Both the position numbers and the translations under genes were made by a program. A DNA stretch of 54,723 nucleotides, taken from contig JAFTRX010000046.1 in the NCBI GenBank assembly GCA_017462015.1, positions 1 through 54,723 of the forward strand. Reading direction: 5' to 3'. Shown here piece after piece: positions 13,183 to 21,443 of the stretch. The notes beneath the pieces were generated by a model that saw only the letters and a program-made list of their open reading frames with translations, was not told the origin of the DNA and ran no database searches. Every line of letters starts with the position of its first letter. The stretch's first letter is position 1. Origin of the DNA: Lentisphaeria bacterium (GTDB lineage: Bacteria > Verrucomicrobiota > Lentisphaeria > Victivallales > Victivallaceae).

Positions 13183-15084
13183 TTACTTTTTGCTTCTCAA
13201 CAGCAAATCGGGATTTTCAGCAATAATACCATTGAGCGGAGTGGTGAACAAAATGGAGAAATCATCTCTTGATTTATCTATTTTTATCTGCCAGATTTCG
13301 CTTTTTTTATCGTTGGTGCTGGAGGCAACGAAAAATTCCGGTTTGTCGAAATTTGTTTTTTTGATCACCGTTTTGCCTTGGGGATCGATCAGGCTCGCGG
13401 TGACCGTTTCCCCGGGATCTCCCCAGATGACAAACTGGAAGTTTTTCACTCCGGCGGGAACTTCAAAGAAAATCGAACCTCTGCTCCGGAAGAGCTGCAA
13501 GCGATTGCCCATCAAAAACCCGTGCCCCCGGTGATTAGTGGTGACTGTCAGTTTGGAACGGCTGCGGGTAGTGAATTTATACCAACCGTTCTGTTTGGGA
13601 ACAAAGGTGATTTTTACATTTTTGGGATCGGTAAGAGCTTGTTTTCGGATGACTTTGCCCCGGGGATCGGTGATGGTATAGGAACATGCTCCCTGACGGC
13701 GGGCGACTCCGGAGGTGGAAAGGACAACCGTGATTTTTTCACCTTTGCGTCCGTCGAGCAGCAGCGTACGGAAGTTGCGGTAGCCGATGGATTGTTTTCT
13801 GGGGCGTTTATAATTTTTTACCGCCGGAGCAGGGGATTGCAATGTGTTGATATCGCAACTGGCTGCTTTCAGGGAATAGTTGTTGTGGAGCGCGCGCAGA
13901 TGCTCCAACTTTTTGCAGGAATTGACCGGCTTGCCGTTGATGGAGACATTTTCTATGATCAGAGAACTTTTGACAGGTGCCGGGTAGAGGAATACATCAA
14001 AATCCGGAGTGTTTTCAGGAGCGGTGACGGTGATGTTTTTCAATTCAACACAACCGGAAATGGTTTCATAGATCTTGGGCATCGAGATCGAGAATACCGG
14101 CGCTTTGGAGGTGTGTTCAATTTTGATATTGTTGAATGTCACCGGGAAATCTTTCGCAAAATCGAACTGGATGCTGCTTTTTCCGGCGGCAGAAACCGTG
14201 CAGTTGTCAAAGGAGATTTTACCCTTGGGCGGCTTGACTCCGCGGCTGATGCCGATATTACTGGAGCGCGAGGTGGTGAAACGGCAGTTTTTGTAGGAGA
14301 TCGAAACCGGTTTGCTGGTGTTATTCAAATGTCCGAGAAAGTGGACGGCAGCATAGCCGTCGTTGGCGGCAAAAACGCAGTTTTCGAGGACGCAGTCGAT
14401 CAATTCATTGTGCGGATGATTCGGTTCAAAGTCGACTCCGGAGAGAGGAGATACTCCGCATGTTTTTTCAAAGATGCAATTTCTGACATAGAGGCCGTTG
14501 ACCGAAATCACGGAAAGCCCCTGGCGGCCCTGTTTGGTTACAAAAAGATTTTCCAGCGTGATATTTTTGCTGGGGATACGTTTTTTTTCACTGCGGGAAA
14601 CTCCGTCACGAACATAGACGCCGTCTCCGCCGGAACCCTGAAGTTTCAGATTTTTGATGACAATATTTTTGCATCCGGCGATACGGAAGGTGTGGCGGTG
14701 TTCGGACTGGCTGTAAACTTTGCGGTTGAAGTAGTCGTTTTCGTTGATGATAACCACATTTTTGCCGCCTATGACCTTTACGTTGTCAACGCCAGCGGCA
14801 ACGAAAACGGAATCCGTTATTTTGTGAAAGCCATTTTTTCTTGCCCGGATGATCACGTTATCTTCGATAAATACCGTTTGATTGCTGCGCAGATAGAGCG
14901 GGTCAACGATCCAGTCGCTTCCGGTATAGTCGATAATGATCTCTTTGTTTCCGGAATCCAACGCCGCCTGGATATTTTTAGTTGCATTCACTTTGTCAAA
15001 GCCGAAACTTTTTGACACTTTGACCGGTGCTGCCGTCAGCATTAATCCCGCCGACAATACGATTGCTGTAATAAGTTGTTTCAT
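13183..15084 (-). CDS. Secreted right-handed beta-helix protein (pectate lyase/GH28-like fold)
   Basis: Probable secreted polysaccharide lyase or hydrolase of 633 residues. A signal peptide occupies about 1-19 (TAIVLSAGLMLTAA). Residues about 25-400 consist of repeated short strands with Asn ladders and the pattern xxVxIxNxxF, e.g. NIVIKNLKLQGSGGDGVYVRD and NITLENLFVTKQGRQGLSVIS, which is the parallel beta-helix fold. The C-terminal third (about 430-620) looks like two beta-sandwich domains with no clear match. The AAGGAG upstream is about 13 bp from the ATG. It starts 25 bp after the prepilin-like gene and ends in a clear terminator. The substrate cannot be told. Confidence 0.8.
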   Translation of the reverse strand: MKQLITAIVLSAGLMLTAAPVKVSKSFGFDKVNATKNIQAALDSGNKEIIIDYTGSDWIVDPLYLRSNQTVFIEDNVIIRARKNGFHKITDSVFVAAGVDNVKVIGGKNVVIINENDYFNRKVYSQSEHRHTFRIAGCKNIVIKNLKLQGSGGDGVYVRDGVSRSEKKRIPSKNITLENLFVTKQGRQGLSVISVNGLYVRNCIFEKTCGVSPLSGVDFEPNHPHNELIDCVLENCVFAANDGYAAVHFLGHLNNTSKPVSISYKNCRFTTSRSSNIGISRGVKPPKGKISFDNCTVSAAGKSSIQFDFAKDFPVTFNNIKIEHTSKAPVFSISMPKIYETISGCVELKNITVTAPENTPDFDVFLYPAPVKSSLIIENVSINGKPVNSCKKLEHLRALHNNYSLKAASCDINTLQSPAPAVKNYKRPRKQSIGYRNFRTLLLDGRKGEKITVVLSTSGVARRQGACSYTITDPRGKVIRKQALTDPKNVKITFVPKQNGWYKFTTRSRSKLTVTTNHRGHGFLMGNRLQLFRSRGSIFFEVPAGVKNFQFVIWGDPGETVTASLIDPQGKTVIKKTNFDKPEFFVASSTNDKKSEIWQIKIDKSRDDFSILFTTPLNGIIAENPDLLLRSKK

Positions 15085-15109
15085 TTTTTATTATAACTCC
15101 TTTTTATTT

Positions 15110-15886
15110 TTAACGTTTGTTGCCCCATGCTTTTTGCTGATGATCGGAAATGCTGGTGTCAAGAGCGGCGTACCATCCGTAATCACCGTATTTGAAGTCA
15201 GAGTCGTCCTGATTTTCGGATTGTGCATTCTTCAATCTTATTGACCGGACACTGCCATCAACAAAATTGCAATTTATCATAGGGGAGTTTATTGATCCGC
15301 CGGCATGTGTTCCCACATGCACCACATTGTTTTTCACCGGCCAATCCGAATGCAAGCGGGCTTCGGATGGAGTTTTTTGAGCGCCGTACTTCGGACTGCG
15401 GTTTTTGGCGCCCAGGGTGTTGATGATGACTTCGTTGCAGTAGTAATTGGTTCCGTAATAACTGGAACTGTTGGGATTTACACCTTGTGCAGCCGGGTCA
15501 AAGACTTTGATCATATCCTGGCAAACGGTAATATTTTCCAGACGTTTGATCAACTTTTTACTGCCGCTGCCGCTGGGGTCTGTTCCTGTACCCGGAAGCA
15601 GATATTGCAGCAGCGGATGGATTACCGGTGCTTTGGTTCCCATCACTTTGAAATCTTTGTGACCTTTGAGCCAGAATGCTTTGGAACCCCATTGGGGGAA
15701 ATAGTCCTGATTGTCCTGCGAGTAATTCTGATACGCCGAAGCGATCGTTTTCAAATTATTTATGCAGTTGACCGATCGTCCACGGGCGCGGGCGCTCTGC
15801 AGAGCGGGCAGCAGTATTGCTGCCAATATCGCTATTATTGCAATTACCACCAGTAATTCAATGAGTGTGAAATTTTTCTGTTTCAT
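15110..15886 (-). CDS. Prepilin-like protein (H-X-DG type) paired with secreted beta-helix protein
   Basis: Pseudopilin-like protein of 258 residues. The leader is only MKQKN, then [18 protein letters not shown], with Glu at mature +5. The residue before the predicted cut is Asn, not Gly. The C-terminal part has [22 protein letters not shown], the histidine...Asp-Gly element typical of the Planctomycetes-Lentisphaerae prepilin-like families. The start at 15886 has AAAGGG 7 bp upstream; the frame is open 156 bp further but would run through the promoter. It is first in a two-gene unit with the beta-helix gene and divergent from an AraC regulator. Surface display or export support for its partner is an inference. 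Confidence 0.85.
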   Translation of the reverse strand: MKQKNFTLIELLVVIAIIAILAAILLPALQSARARGRSVNCINNLKTIASAYQNYSQDNQDYFPQWGSKAFWLKGHKDFKVMGTKAPVIHPLLQYLLPGTGTDPSGSGSKKLIKRLENITVCQDMIKVFDPAAQGVNPNSSSYYGTNYYCNEVIINTLGAKNRSPKYGAQKTPSEARLHSDWPVKNNVVHVGTHAGGSINSPMINCNFVDGSVRSIRLKNAQSENQDDSDFKYGDYGWYAALDTSISDHQQKAWGNKR

Positions 15887-15928
15887 GGCAAATCCCTTTC
15901 CTGTGGTTCGAAATTTTCCGATAGATAT

Positions 15929-15957
15929 AATATACCATCCATTATTTTTTTTAACAA
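15929..15957 (-). promoter_or_regulatory. Promoter of the prepilin/beta-helix operon
   Basis: Minus strand: TTGTTA (15952-15957), 17-bp spacer, TATATT (15929-15934). The AraC-type direct repeats at 15983-16015 lie about 26 bp upstream of the -35. Confidence 0.6.
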
Positions 15958-15977
15958 ACGCTTTACTTTTGAAAAAG

Positions 15978-16005
15978 TTGTGATATTTTATCAAAAGAGT
16001 ATTAT
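15978..16005 (+). promoter_or_regulatory. Possible promoter of the divergent AraC gene
   Basis: TTGTGA (15978-15983), 16-bp spacer, TATTAT (16000-16005). It overlaps both direct-repeat half-sites, which would fit autoregulation. The -35 is weak. Confidence 0.4.
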
Positions 16006-16015
16006 ATTTTATCAA
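15983..16015. promoter_or_regulatory. Candidate AraC-family operator (21-bp-spaced direct repeat)
   Basis: ATATTTTATCAA occurs at 15983-15994 and again at 16004-16015, exactly 21 bp apart, the two-turn spacing of half-sites bound by AraC-family proteins. It lies 14 bp before the AraC start codon. The left copy also reads TGATA-TTT-TATCA. Confidence 0.6.
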
Positions 16016-16028
16016 TCTTGAGTGAGCA

Positions 16029-16913
16029 ATGAAAATACGCAAACCATGTAAAGCCGGAGCCGTTCCCGGCAGTCGCTTGTGGGGATACGATTACGGTCGT
16101 TATCCCATTCATCAGTTTAAGCATAACAGTGTTCCGGCAAATTATCTGCCTCTTGCGGTCGTCGCTTGCGGCGATGATGAGTGGCACCGGGAATGTTACC
16201 GTCAGCGCCATGACAGCACTGTTTTTGCCATTGAATATGTTCAGGAAGGAGTTTTTATTTTTACTCATAACGGGACAGCTTACCGTTGTGAAAAAGGCGA
16301 TATCTTTATCGTGCATCTCGGGGCGGATTGTTCCATGTGCTGTGAAACAGAATATGCCAAAAAGAAGATGATCCGCCTTGAGGGCAGCGGACTTAAGCAG
16401 CTGATAAGTTCCTGCGCTCTGGAAGATGTTCCGGTGATACGACCGTCAAAACACGCTTGCATTGACCGGTGTTTTGATGATATTTGCTCTTTGAGTGAAA
16501 CGGAAACTCCGGGGATGGATCATCAGCTTTGCCTTTATGCATTCAATCTGCTGATCGAACTTGCCGAACAGGCGGAGAGTTCCAAACGTCCGGAACCGCT
16601 TCAGCGGGCAGTGGAGTTCATCCGCAGCCGTATCCGGGGGGAACTCTTTCTGGATGAGCTTGTTGCTTATTCCGGAGTCAGTCAGGCTACTTTGCACCGG
16701 TTGTTTGCCAGATATATGAACACTTCTCCATTCAACTACTATCTGGAAGCGAAGATGAATGAAGCCAAAACTCTGCTCCGCGCCCGGCACCGGATCAAGG
16801 AGGTCGCCCGGCAGTTGAACTTCTCTTCCGCCCAATACTTTTCCGCTGAATTCAAAAAACGCTACGGCGTCTCTCCGCGCAACTATAAATTCACCGAAGA
16901 TATGATGCCCTGA
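16029..16913 (+). CDS. AraC family transcriptional regulator
   Basis: DNA-binding regulator of 294 residues. An N-terminal cupin-like sensor domain (about 1-150; [25 protein letters not shown]) is followed by two helix-turn-helix motifs (about 195-288): [23 protein letters not shown] and [31 protein letters not shown]. It is transcribed away from the prepilin/beta-helix pair. The 21-bp-spaced repeat between them is the likely binding site, so it probably controls that operon and itself. The sensed ligand, presumably a sugar, is unknown. The Shine-Dalgarno (GAGTGAG) is weak. Confidence 0.92.
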   Translation: MKIRKPCKAGAVPGSRLWGYDYGRYPIHQFKHNSVPANYLPLAVVACGDDEWHRECYRQRHDSTVFAIEYVQEGVFIFTHNGTAYRCEKGDIFIVHLGADCSMCCETEYAKKKMIRLEGSGLKQLISSCALEDVPVIRPSKHACIDRCFDDICSLSETETPGMDHQLCLYAFNLLIELAEQAESSKRPEPLQRAVEFIRSRIRGELFLDELVAYSGVSQATLHRLFARYMNTSPFNYYLEAKMNEAKTLLRARHRIKEVARQLNFSSAQYFSAEFKKRYGVSPRNYKFTEDMMP

Positions 16914-16946
16914 CTCTGTTTCGATAAGGGTGACAGGCGGACCGGA

Positions 16947-18296
16947 TCACCTGTATTTGGGAAGCATTTTGCCGTGTGCCTCGATCAGATCATCGCACAT
17001 GTGGATGATGTCGTCGATGTTCAGTTCGGCGGCGGTGTGAGGATCGAGCATCGCAGCATGATAAATATGTTCCCGCTTACGGGTGAGAGCCGCTTCGATG
17101 GTGAGCAGATGTACGTTGATGTTGGTCATGTTCAATGCGGCACACTGCGGGGGCAGGGCACCGACGGCAGTACCGTGTATTCCTGTCCGGTCGACCAGAC
17201 AGGGTATTTCCACCACTGCATCAGATGGTAAATTTGTGATAAGACCATTGTTCATCACGTTGCCGCCGATGGTGAATGGCGTGTCCGTGACGATGGAATT
17301 TATGATCCTGGCACAATATTCATGACTCATGGTGTGCGAGAGGTCGGGAGTATTTTTTAACTCTTCGTACTGCTGTTTCCAGTTATTGATCTGGCGGATG
17401 CACCGGCGGGGGTATTCATCGATGGGGATGTTCCATTCTCCGATCATCTCCGGGTAATTGCGTTTGATCCACCACGGGGTGTACTCCGCGTTATGTTCGC
17501 TGGATTCGGTGACATAATAGCCGAGACGGCGCATCATTTCAAGTCGGATCATATTGAGCGGTTTCCGGTCCGCCGGAACCTTTCTGCCGCGGTCGATCCT
17601 TCTGGCAGCGATCTTTTTCAATTCCGGATAGAGGTCCTTGCCGTTTTCGGAAATTTCCAGCAGCCACGCCATGTGGTTGATCCCGGCGATGCGCCATTTG
17701 ATATTGGCGATGCGTTCCGGGGAGTGATCCTGTTCGAGAGTACGGAGCAGGCTGTAAACGCAGACCTGCACGCTGTGGCAGAGTCCCACGGTTTTGACTT
17801 GAGTGGCTTTGAGCATGGCACCGGTGAGCATCGCCATCGGGTTGGTGTAGTTGAGGAACCAGGCATCCGGAGCGACTTTTTCAATATCCCGGGCGAAGTC
17901 GAGCATTACCGGAATGGTACGCAAGGCACGGAAGATGCCGCCGATACCGAGCGTGTCGGCGATAGTCTGTTGAAGACCGTATTTTTTGGGGATCTCAAAG
18001 TCGATGACAGTGGAGGGTTCAAAACCTCCGACCTGAATGGCATTGACGACAAAATCGGCTTTGTCCAGAGCAGCTTTCCGTTGTTCCGGACCGAGAAAAG
18101 TGGTGATTTTTGCGCGGTTGCCGTTGATGTTCTTATTGAGGACACCGAGGATGTATGCTGATTCCTGCAAGCGTCCGGCATCGATGTCATAAAGGGCAAT
18201 ATCAGAATCTTTCAGTGCATCCAGGCACATGCAGTCGCCAAGAACGTTACGGGCAAATACCGTACTTCCGGCTCCCATGAAGGTTATTTTCGGCAT
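16947..18296 (-). CDS. GH4 family glycosidase, probable alpha-galactosidase
   Basis: NAD- and metal-dependent glycoside hydrolase of family 4 (449 residues), which acts by an oxidation-elimination mechanism in the cytoplasm. The Rossmann start GAGSTVF is at 8-14, Asn152 lies in NYTNPMAM, the metal ligands Cys173 (in CHSVQ) and His208 (in GINHMAW) are present, and DTLGIGG lies near 114-120. The CHSVQ signature fits the alpha-galactosidase (MelA) branch better than 6-phospho-glucosidases. The start has GGAGG about 7 bp upstream. Divergent from a second AraC regulator, which likely controls it. No signal peptide, so it acts on imported oligosaccharides. Confidence 0.88.
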   Translation of the reverse strand: MPKITFMGAGSTVFARNVLGDCMCLDALKDSDIALYDIDAGRLQESAYILGVLNKNINGNRAKITTFLGPEQRKAALDKADFVVNAIQVGGFEPSTVIDFEIPKKYGLQQTIADTLGIGGIFRALRTIPVMLDFARDIEKVAPDAWFLNYTNPMAMLTGAMLKATQVKTVGLCHSVQVCVYSLLRTLEQDHSPERIANIKWRIAGINHMAWLLEISENGKDLYPELKKIAARRIDRGRKVPADRKPLNMIRLEMMRRLGYYVTESSEHNAEYTPWWIKRNYPEMIGEWNIPIDEYPRRCIRQINNWKQQYEELKNTPDLSHTMSHEYCARIINSIVTDTPFTIGGNVMNNGLITNLPSDAVVEIPCLVDRTGIHGTAVGALPPQCAALNMTNINVHLLTIEAALTRKREHIYHAAMLDPHTAAELNIDDIIHMCDDLIEAHGKMLPKYR

Positions 18297-18336
18297 AAGT
18301 GGTTCCTCCGGTTATATTGTGTTTGTATTTGTTCAT

Positions 18337-18430
18337 AATATAGTACATCGGATGATGATATTAAAGCGGAAAAATGTTTTATTTATGGTAAAAACGTCTC
18401 ATTTGAAAAATTTATTTCCCATGCTATATT
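18337..18430. promoter_or_regulatory. Divergent promoter region of GH4 and AraC genes
   Basis: Plus strand: TTGAAA (18403-18408), 16-bp spacer ending ATGC, TATATT (18425-18430), an extended -10 in front of the AraC gene, with GAGG before its ATG. Minus strand: TATATT at 18337-18342 in front of GH4, with no good -35. The A/T-rich 60 bp between should hold the operator; I see no clear spaced repeat. Confidence 0.55.
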
Positions 18431-18462
18431 AATGCAGAACTCTCAAGCAACCGAGGAAAAAT

Positions 18463-19305
18463 ATGGATACAGTGTTCTGCCATGCGGCACGTTGTCTGCC
18501 GGTACAGTCAAGTATTCCGTTGAATATATCGTTTTTAGGCGGTGGTCATCAGGCTGTCGATACGGTCAACTACTCCTTTGACGGGATGAAAAGAGGATAT
18601 GATGCCGTATTGTGGCAGTATACGATTTCCGGTTGCGGAGCGGTGGAGATCGATGGAAAAACGGTGTTTGTGCATCCGGGAGAAGCGTTTTTGCTGACGG
18701 TGCCGGAAAAACACCGTTACTATTTTCCCAAATCTGCCGGACATTGGGAGTTTTTGTACATGAGCCTGATCGGACCGGAGGCGCTGCGTCTTGCTGGGGA
18801 ACTCCGGGCGATACATTTATCGGTCTCCACCGAATACGGCTCTGCGGAAACGGTTGAGCTTGCGAAAAAGATCATTGCCATGATGATGGAACATTCACTC
18901 AACGATCCGGTGACCGCCAGTAAACTTGCGTATGAATTCATGATGACACTGGCAAGTGGCAGCAGTAACGCGGAAATGGCGGAGAACCGGGATATGATAT
19001 TGAAAATACATGGATTCTGTCTTCAGGATCTGCGCCGGGATATATCCATTGAAGCGATGGCAGAGTTTGCCGGATACAGCCGGAGTCACTTCTGCCGGTT
19101 GTTCCGGCAGTTTACCGGAAAGGCGCCGCACGAATATCTGCTTGAACTGCGGATAAATATGGCGATCCGGATGCTGCATTCCGGAAATTATACGGTGAAA
19201 GAAACTGCGGATATGTGCGGTTTTTCAGAAAGCGGGTACTTTTGCAAAGTGTTCCGCCGGGTAACCGGAGTTACTCCGGCGGCTTTCCGGAACCGGGGAA
19301 AGTGA
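18463..19305 (+). CDS. AraC family transcriptional regulator
   Basis: Regulator of 280 residues with a cupin sensor domain (about 20-110; GCGAVEIDGKTVFVHPGEAFLLTVPEKHRYYFP) and two helix-turn-helix motifs in the last 100 residues (ISIEAMAEFAGYSRSHFCRLFRQFTGKAPHEYL and VKETADMCGFSESGYFCKVFRRVTGVTPAAFR). Divergent from the GH4 gene, so a role in controlling alpha-galactoside use is likely but inferred. Its 3' end meets the convergent hydrolase-like gene with an 11-bp gap. Its promoter is one of the clearest in the window. Confidence 0.92.
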   Translation: MDTVFCHAARCLPVQSSIPLNISFLGGGHQAVDTVNYSFDGMKRGYDAVLWQYTISGCGAVEIDGKTVFVHPGEAFLLTVPEKHRYYFPKSAGHWEFLYMSLIGPEALRLAGELRAIHLSVSTEYGSAETVELAKKIIAMMMEHSLNDPVTASKLAYEFMMTLASGSSNAEMAENRDMILKIHGFCLQDLRRDISIEAMAEFAGYSRSHFCRLFRQFTGKAPHEYLLELRINMAIRMLHSGNYTVKETADMCGFSESGYFCKVFRRVTGVTPAAFRNRGK

Positions 19306-19316
19306 CCGCAGGGCGA

Positions 19317-21377
19317 TCATTTCCTTACTCTGAACATCAAAGTTGACAACTGCGGCAACGGACGGGCGAAGGTGAGTTTCGCTCCCTTGACTCCGTAAGG
19401 TTGGATTTTGACATCACTGGCAGCTTCCCACGTTCCTGCTTCGGAGAGAATTTCCAAAGTTCCTTCGGGCATTTGCTGAATGTTCATTACGATCTGCGAA
19501 GTTGGGTCAGTCGTGGAGTTCAATGCGGCAAAGAAAACTCCTCCATCGTAACTTACCCGCACCGTCTGGCAGGGGAAATCTTCCGTGCATGCTCCAGCCA
19601 TCTCCGGAGCAGCGTGACGGAGCAGTTTCTGCATGAATATTCTCCGGAACGGGCTGAAATATCCCATGTAAAACCACTCATCATCGCCCTGATCGCCCAT
19701 CGGCATCGACAAGGTGATAACTTTGCCGCCAAGAGAGTTGCTGTAACTGAAGGTACAGCCGAACATCGTGGTGTGGTCATATTTTTTTACCACCGATAAC
19801 ACTTCCACTCCGGTATCGACGGGAGTGAACTCCCACAGTTGACGGCAGGCTCGCTGCAATGTGAGCCGGGGGTAGGGGACTTGGTAAATGGCAGGATCAG
19901 CTTCGGAAATCTCCTCGTAACTGTAAGCTGAAACATTGTGGTAATGCAGTACCGGAGAGGACAATCCCAGATATTTTCCAAAACCCCGTTTGATCAATCC
20001 GGCGGCGGCAACTCCGTCCAGAATAACTGCCAGGGAGAGCAGTTTTTTGACTTCATCATCGCTGAAGGCGTTCAAGGTCTGACCGGAAACGAGGTAAGGC
20101 TGCTTGGAATTTTCCACTTTCGTGGTGTAACGATGGGAAAATCCGAGTATTTCTGCAACATTACCCCATTCGCTGCTGTGGGCATTGAGCGCAGAAATCT
20201 TTCCGTCACAACTGGATTCCACAAAACGCGAAATGTTCTCTGAAAAGAGGATATTGGCACCCTGACTGTTGTCATCATCGAGCGCAAGAGCGCGCACCGC
20301 TGACAGCCGGGGAAATTTCTTTTTCAGCATCGCGCCGAAGCCGGGGGCGGTGCAAACGCCACTGCCCAGCATGTCAAAGTGGTTTATGGTCACGGCACTG
20401 GCACCGAAGGTGACGCATTGTTCCAGTTCCCAACCGCAAAAAGTGTTGCTTTTGGAATAAGCGCCGTGACGGGGACCGGTCTCCAATTCGGGACAGATCT
20501 CCAACGGGCGTTTGAGTACGGAAGTTATCATGCGTGCGGGGACGGGGTACTGGCGCATCGACCACACTTCGGTGTAGGGAGAGATGGTCGGCCGCACCTG
20601 AAATGCCGGTTCAAAACCGGCGGCATCCTGAATGGCGTGCCAGTTTCGGCCTTCCATTGAGTTGATGTCAGTTCCGGCGCACATCAGAGCGATCCGGGTG
20701 CGGGGGGAGGCGTTTTGAACTGCCTGACGCAATGCTTTTACCGGAGGGATCATCATCTCTCCGTTGAGGTCGAACCAGATATTCCGCCAGGGGTGGACGG
20801 CTCCTTGGGAATAAACGTTGGCAATAAGTTCCTCTCTGGAAACAGTTTTACCGACTCTTTCACTGAACAAACGTAAATGTTCTTCACAGAAACAGCCGCC
20901 CCAGCCGAGAATACGGCCGTGGTTGTGCAGACGGAAGTCATCTTCGATCCACATCGCATCGGGTTGAAGTTCCGCCGCAACGTATGACCAGAGGTCGCAA
21001 ATGTAAGCAAGCCAGTTTTTGCACAATGGACAAACGGTAACGCCGTTATCTTTGCCGGTGGCTCCGACCATCAGACGGAAATTCTGCCCCGGTTTGAGCT
21101 TGCGGCCGCGCGGGGAGTGCAATGTCGTTGCCCAGGGATTGATGCTCATGGCGATCCCGGCGGAAGCGAGGGCAGCTTTGACTTTTTTCGCCATGGTGAT
21201 AAAGGGGGCGATCTCAGCTTTGGTTATGTGACCGTTATTGACCTCTTCCGGATTGAAAAAGAGCATGACTTCGCCGATGGAAGATGTTTTGCAGAAGTCG
21301 AGCAGTTCGGCAATGCGGGCATCTTCTTCGTAACCGGGGTCGATGTAATAACGCAGAATGTAACGGAATGGTTTCAT
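19317..21377 (-). CDS. Unassigned TIM-barrel glycoside hydrolase-like protein
   Basis: A 686-residue protein without signal peptide that looks like a GH42/GH-A type enzyme but fits no family I can name. The N-terminal half (about 1-400) reads as a barrel: SSIGEVMLFFNPEEVNNG, SINPWATTLHSPRG, CPLCKNW (116-122), MWIEDDFRLHNHG (142-154) and GCFCEEH (161-167). The acidic pair in WIEDDFR is a candidate catalytic site. The middle part resembles a GATase-like domain and the end (about 590-686) a beta-sandwich. The start at 21377 has GGAGGAGG 4-5 bp upstream; the frame opens 36 bp earlier. Activity unknown. Confidence 0.75.
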   Translation of the reverse strand: MKPFRYILRYYIDPGYEEDARIAELLDFCKTSSIGEVMLFFNPEEVNNGHITKAEIAPFITMAKKVKAALASAGIAMSINPWATTLHSPRGRKLKPGQNFRLMVGATGKDNGVTVCPLCKNWLAYICDLWSYVAAELQPDAMWIEDDFRLHNHGRILGWGGCFCEEHLRLFSERVGKTVSREELIANVYSQGAVHPWRNIWFDLNGEMMIPPVKALRQAVQNASPRTRIALMCAGTDINSMEGRNWHAIQDAAGFEPAFQVRPTISPYTEVWSMRQYPVPARMITSVLKRPLEICPELETGPRHGAYSKSNTFCGWELEQCVTFGASAVTINHFDMLGSGVCTAPGFGAMLKKKFPRLSAVRALALDDDNSQGANILFSENISRFVESSCDGKISALNAHSSEWGNVAEILGFSHRYTTKVENSKQPYLVSGQTLNAFSDDEVKKLLSLAVILDGVAAAGLIKRGFGKYLGLSSPVLHYHNVSAYSYEEISEADPAIYQVPYPRLTLQRACRQLWEFTPVDTGVEVLSVVKKYDHTTMFGCTFSYSNSLGGKVITLSMPMGDQGDDEWFYMGYFSPFRRIFMQKLLRHAAPEMAGACTEDFPCQTVRVSYDGGVFFAALNSTTDPTSQIVMNIQQMPEGTLEILSEAGTWEAASDVKIQPYGVKGAKLTFARPLPQLSTLMFRVRK

Positions 21378-21443
21378 TTTTCCTCCTCCGCTGCAGTGAC
21401 AACGCAACGGCAAAATATTTCGTTTTTTTTGATGATCATGCGC

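Noticed and set aside
15887..16042. 52-codon N-terminal extension of the second prepilin-like protein
   Set aside because: It would run through the promoter and operator region and into the divergent AraC gene; the ATG at 15886 has a good Shine-Dalgarno.
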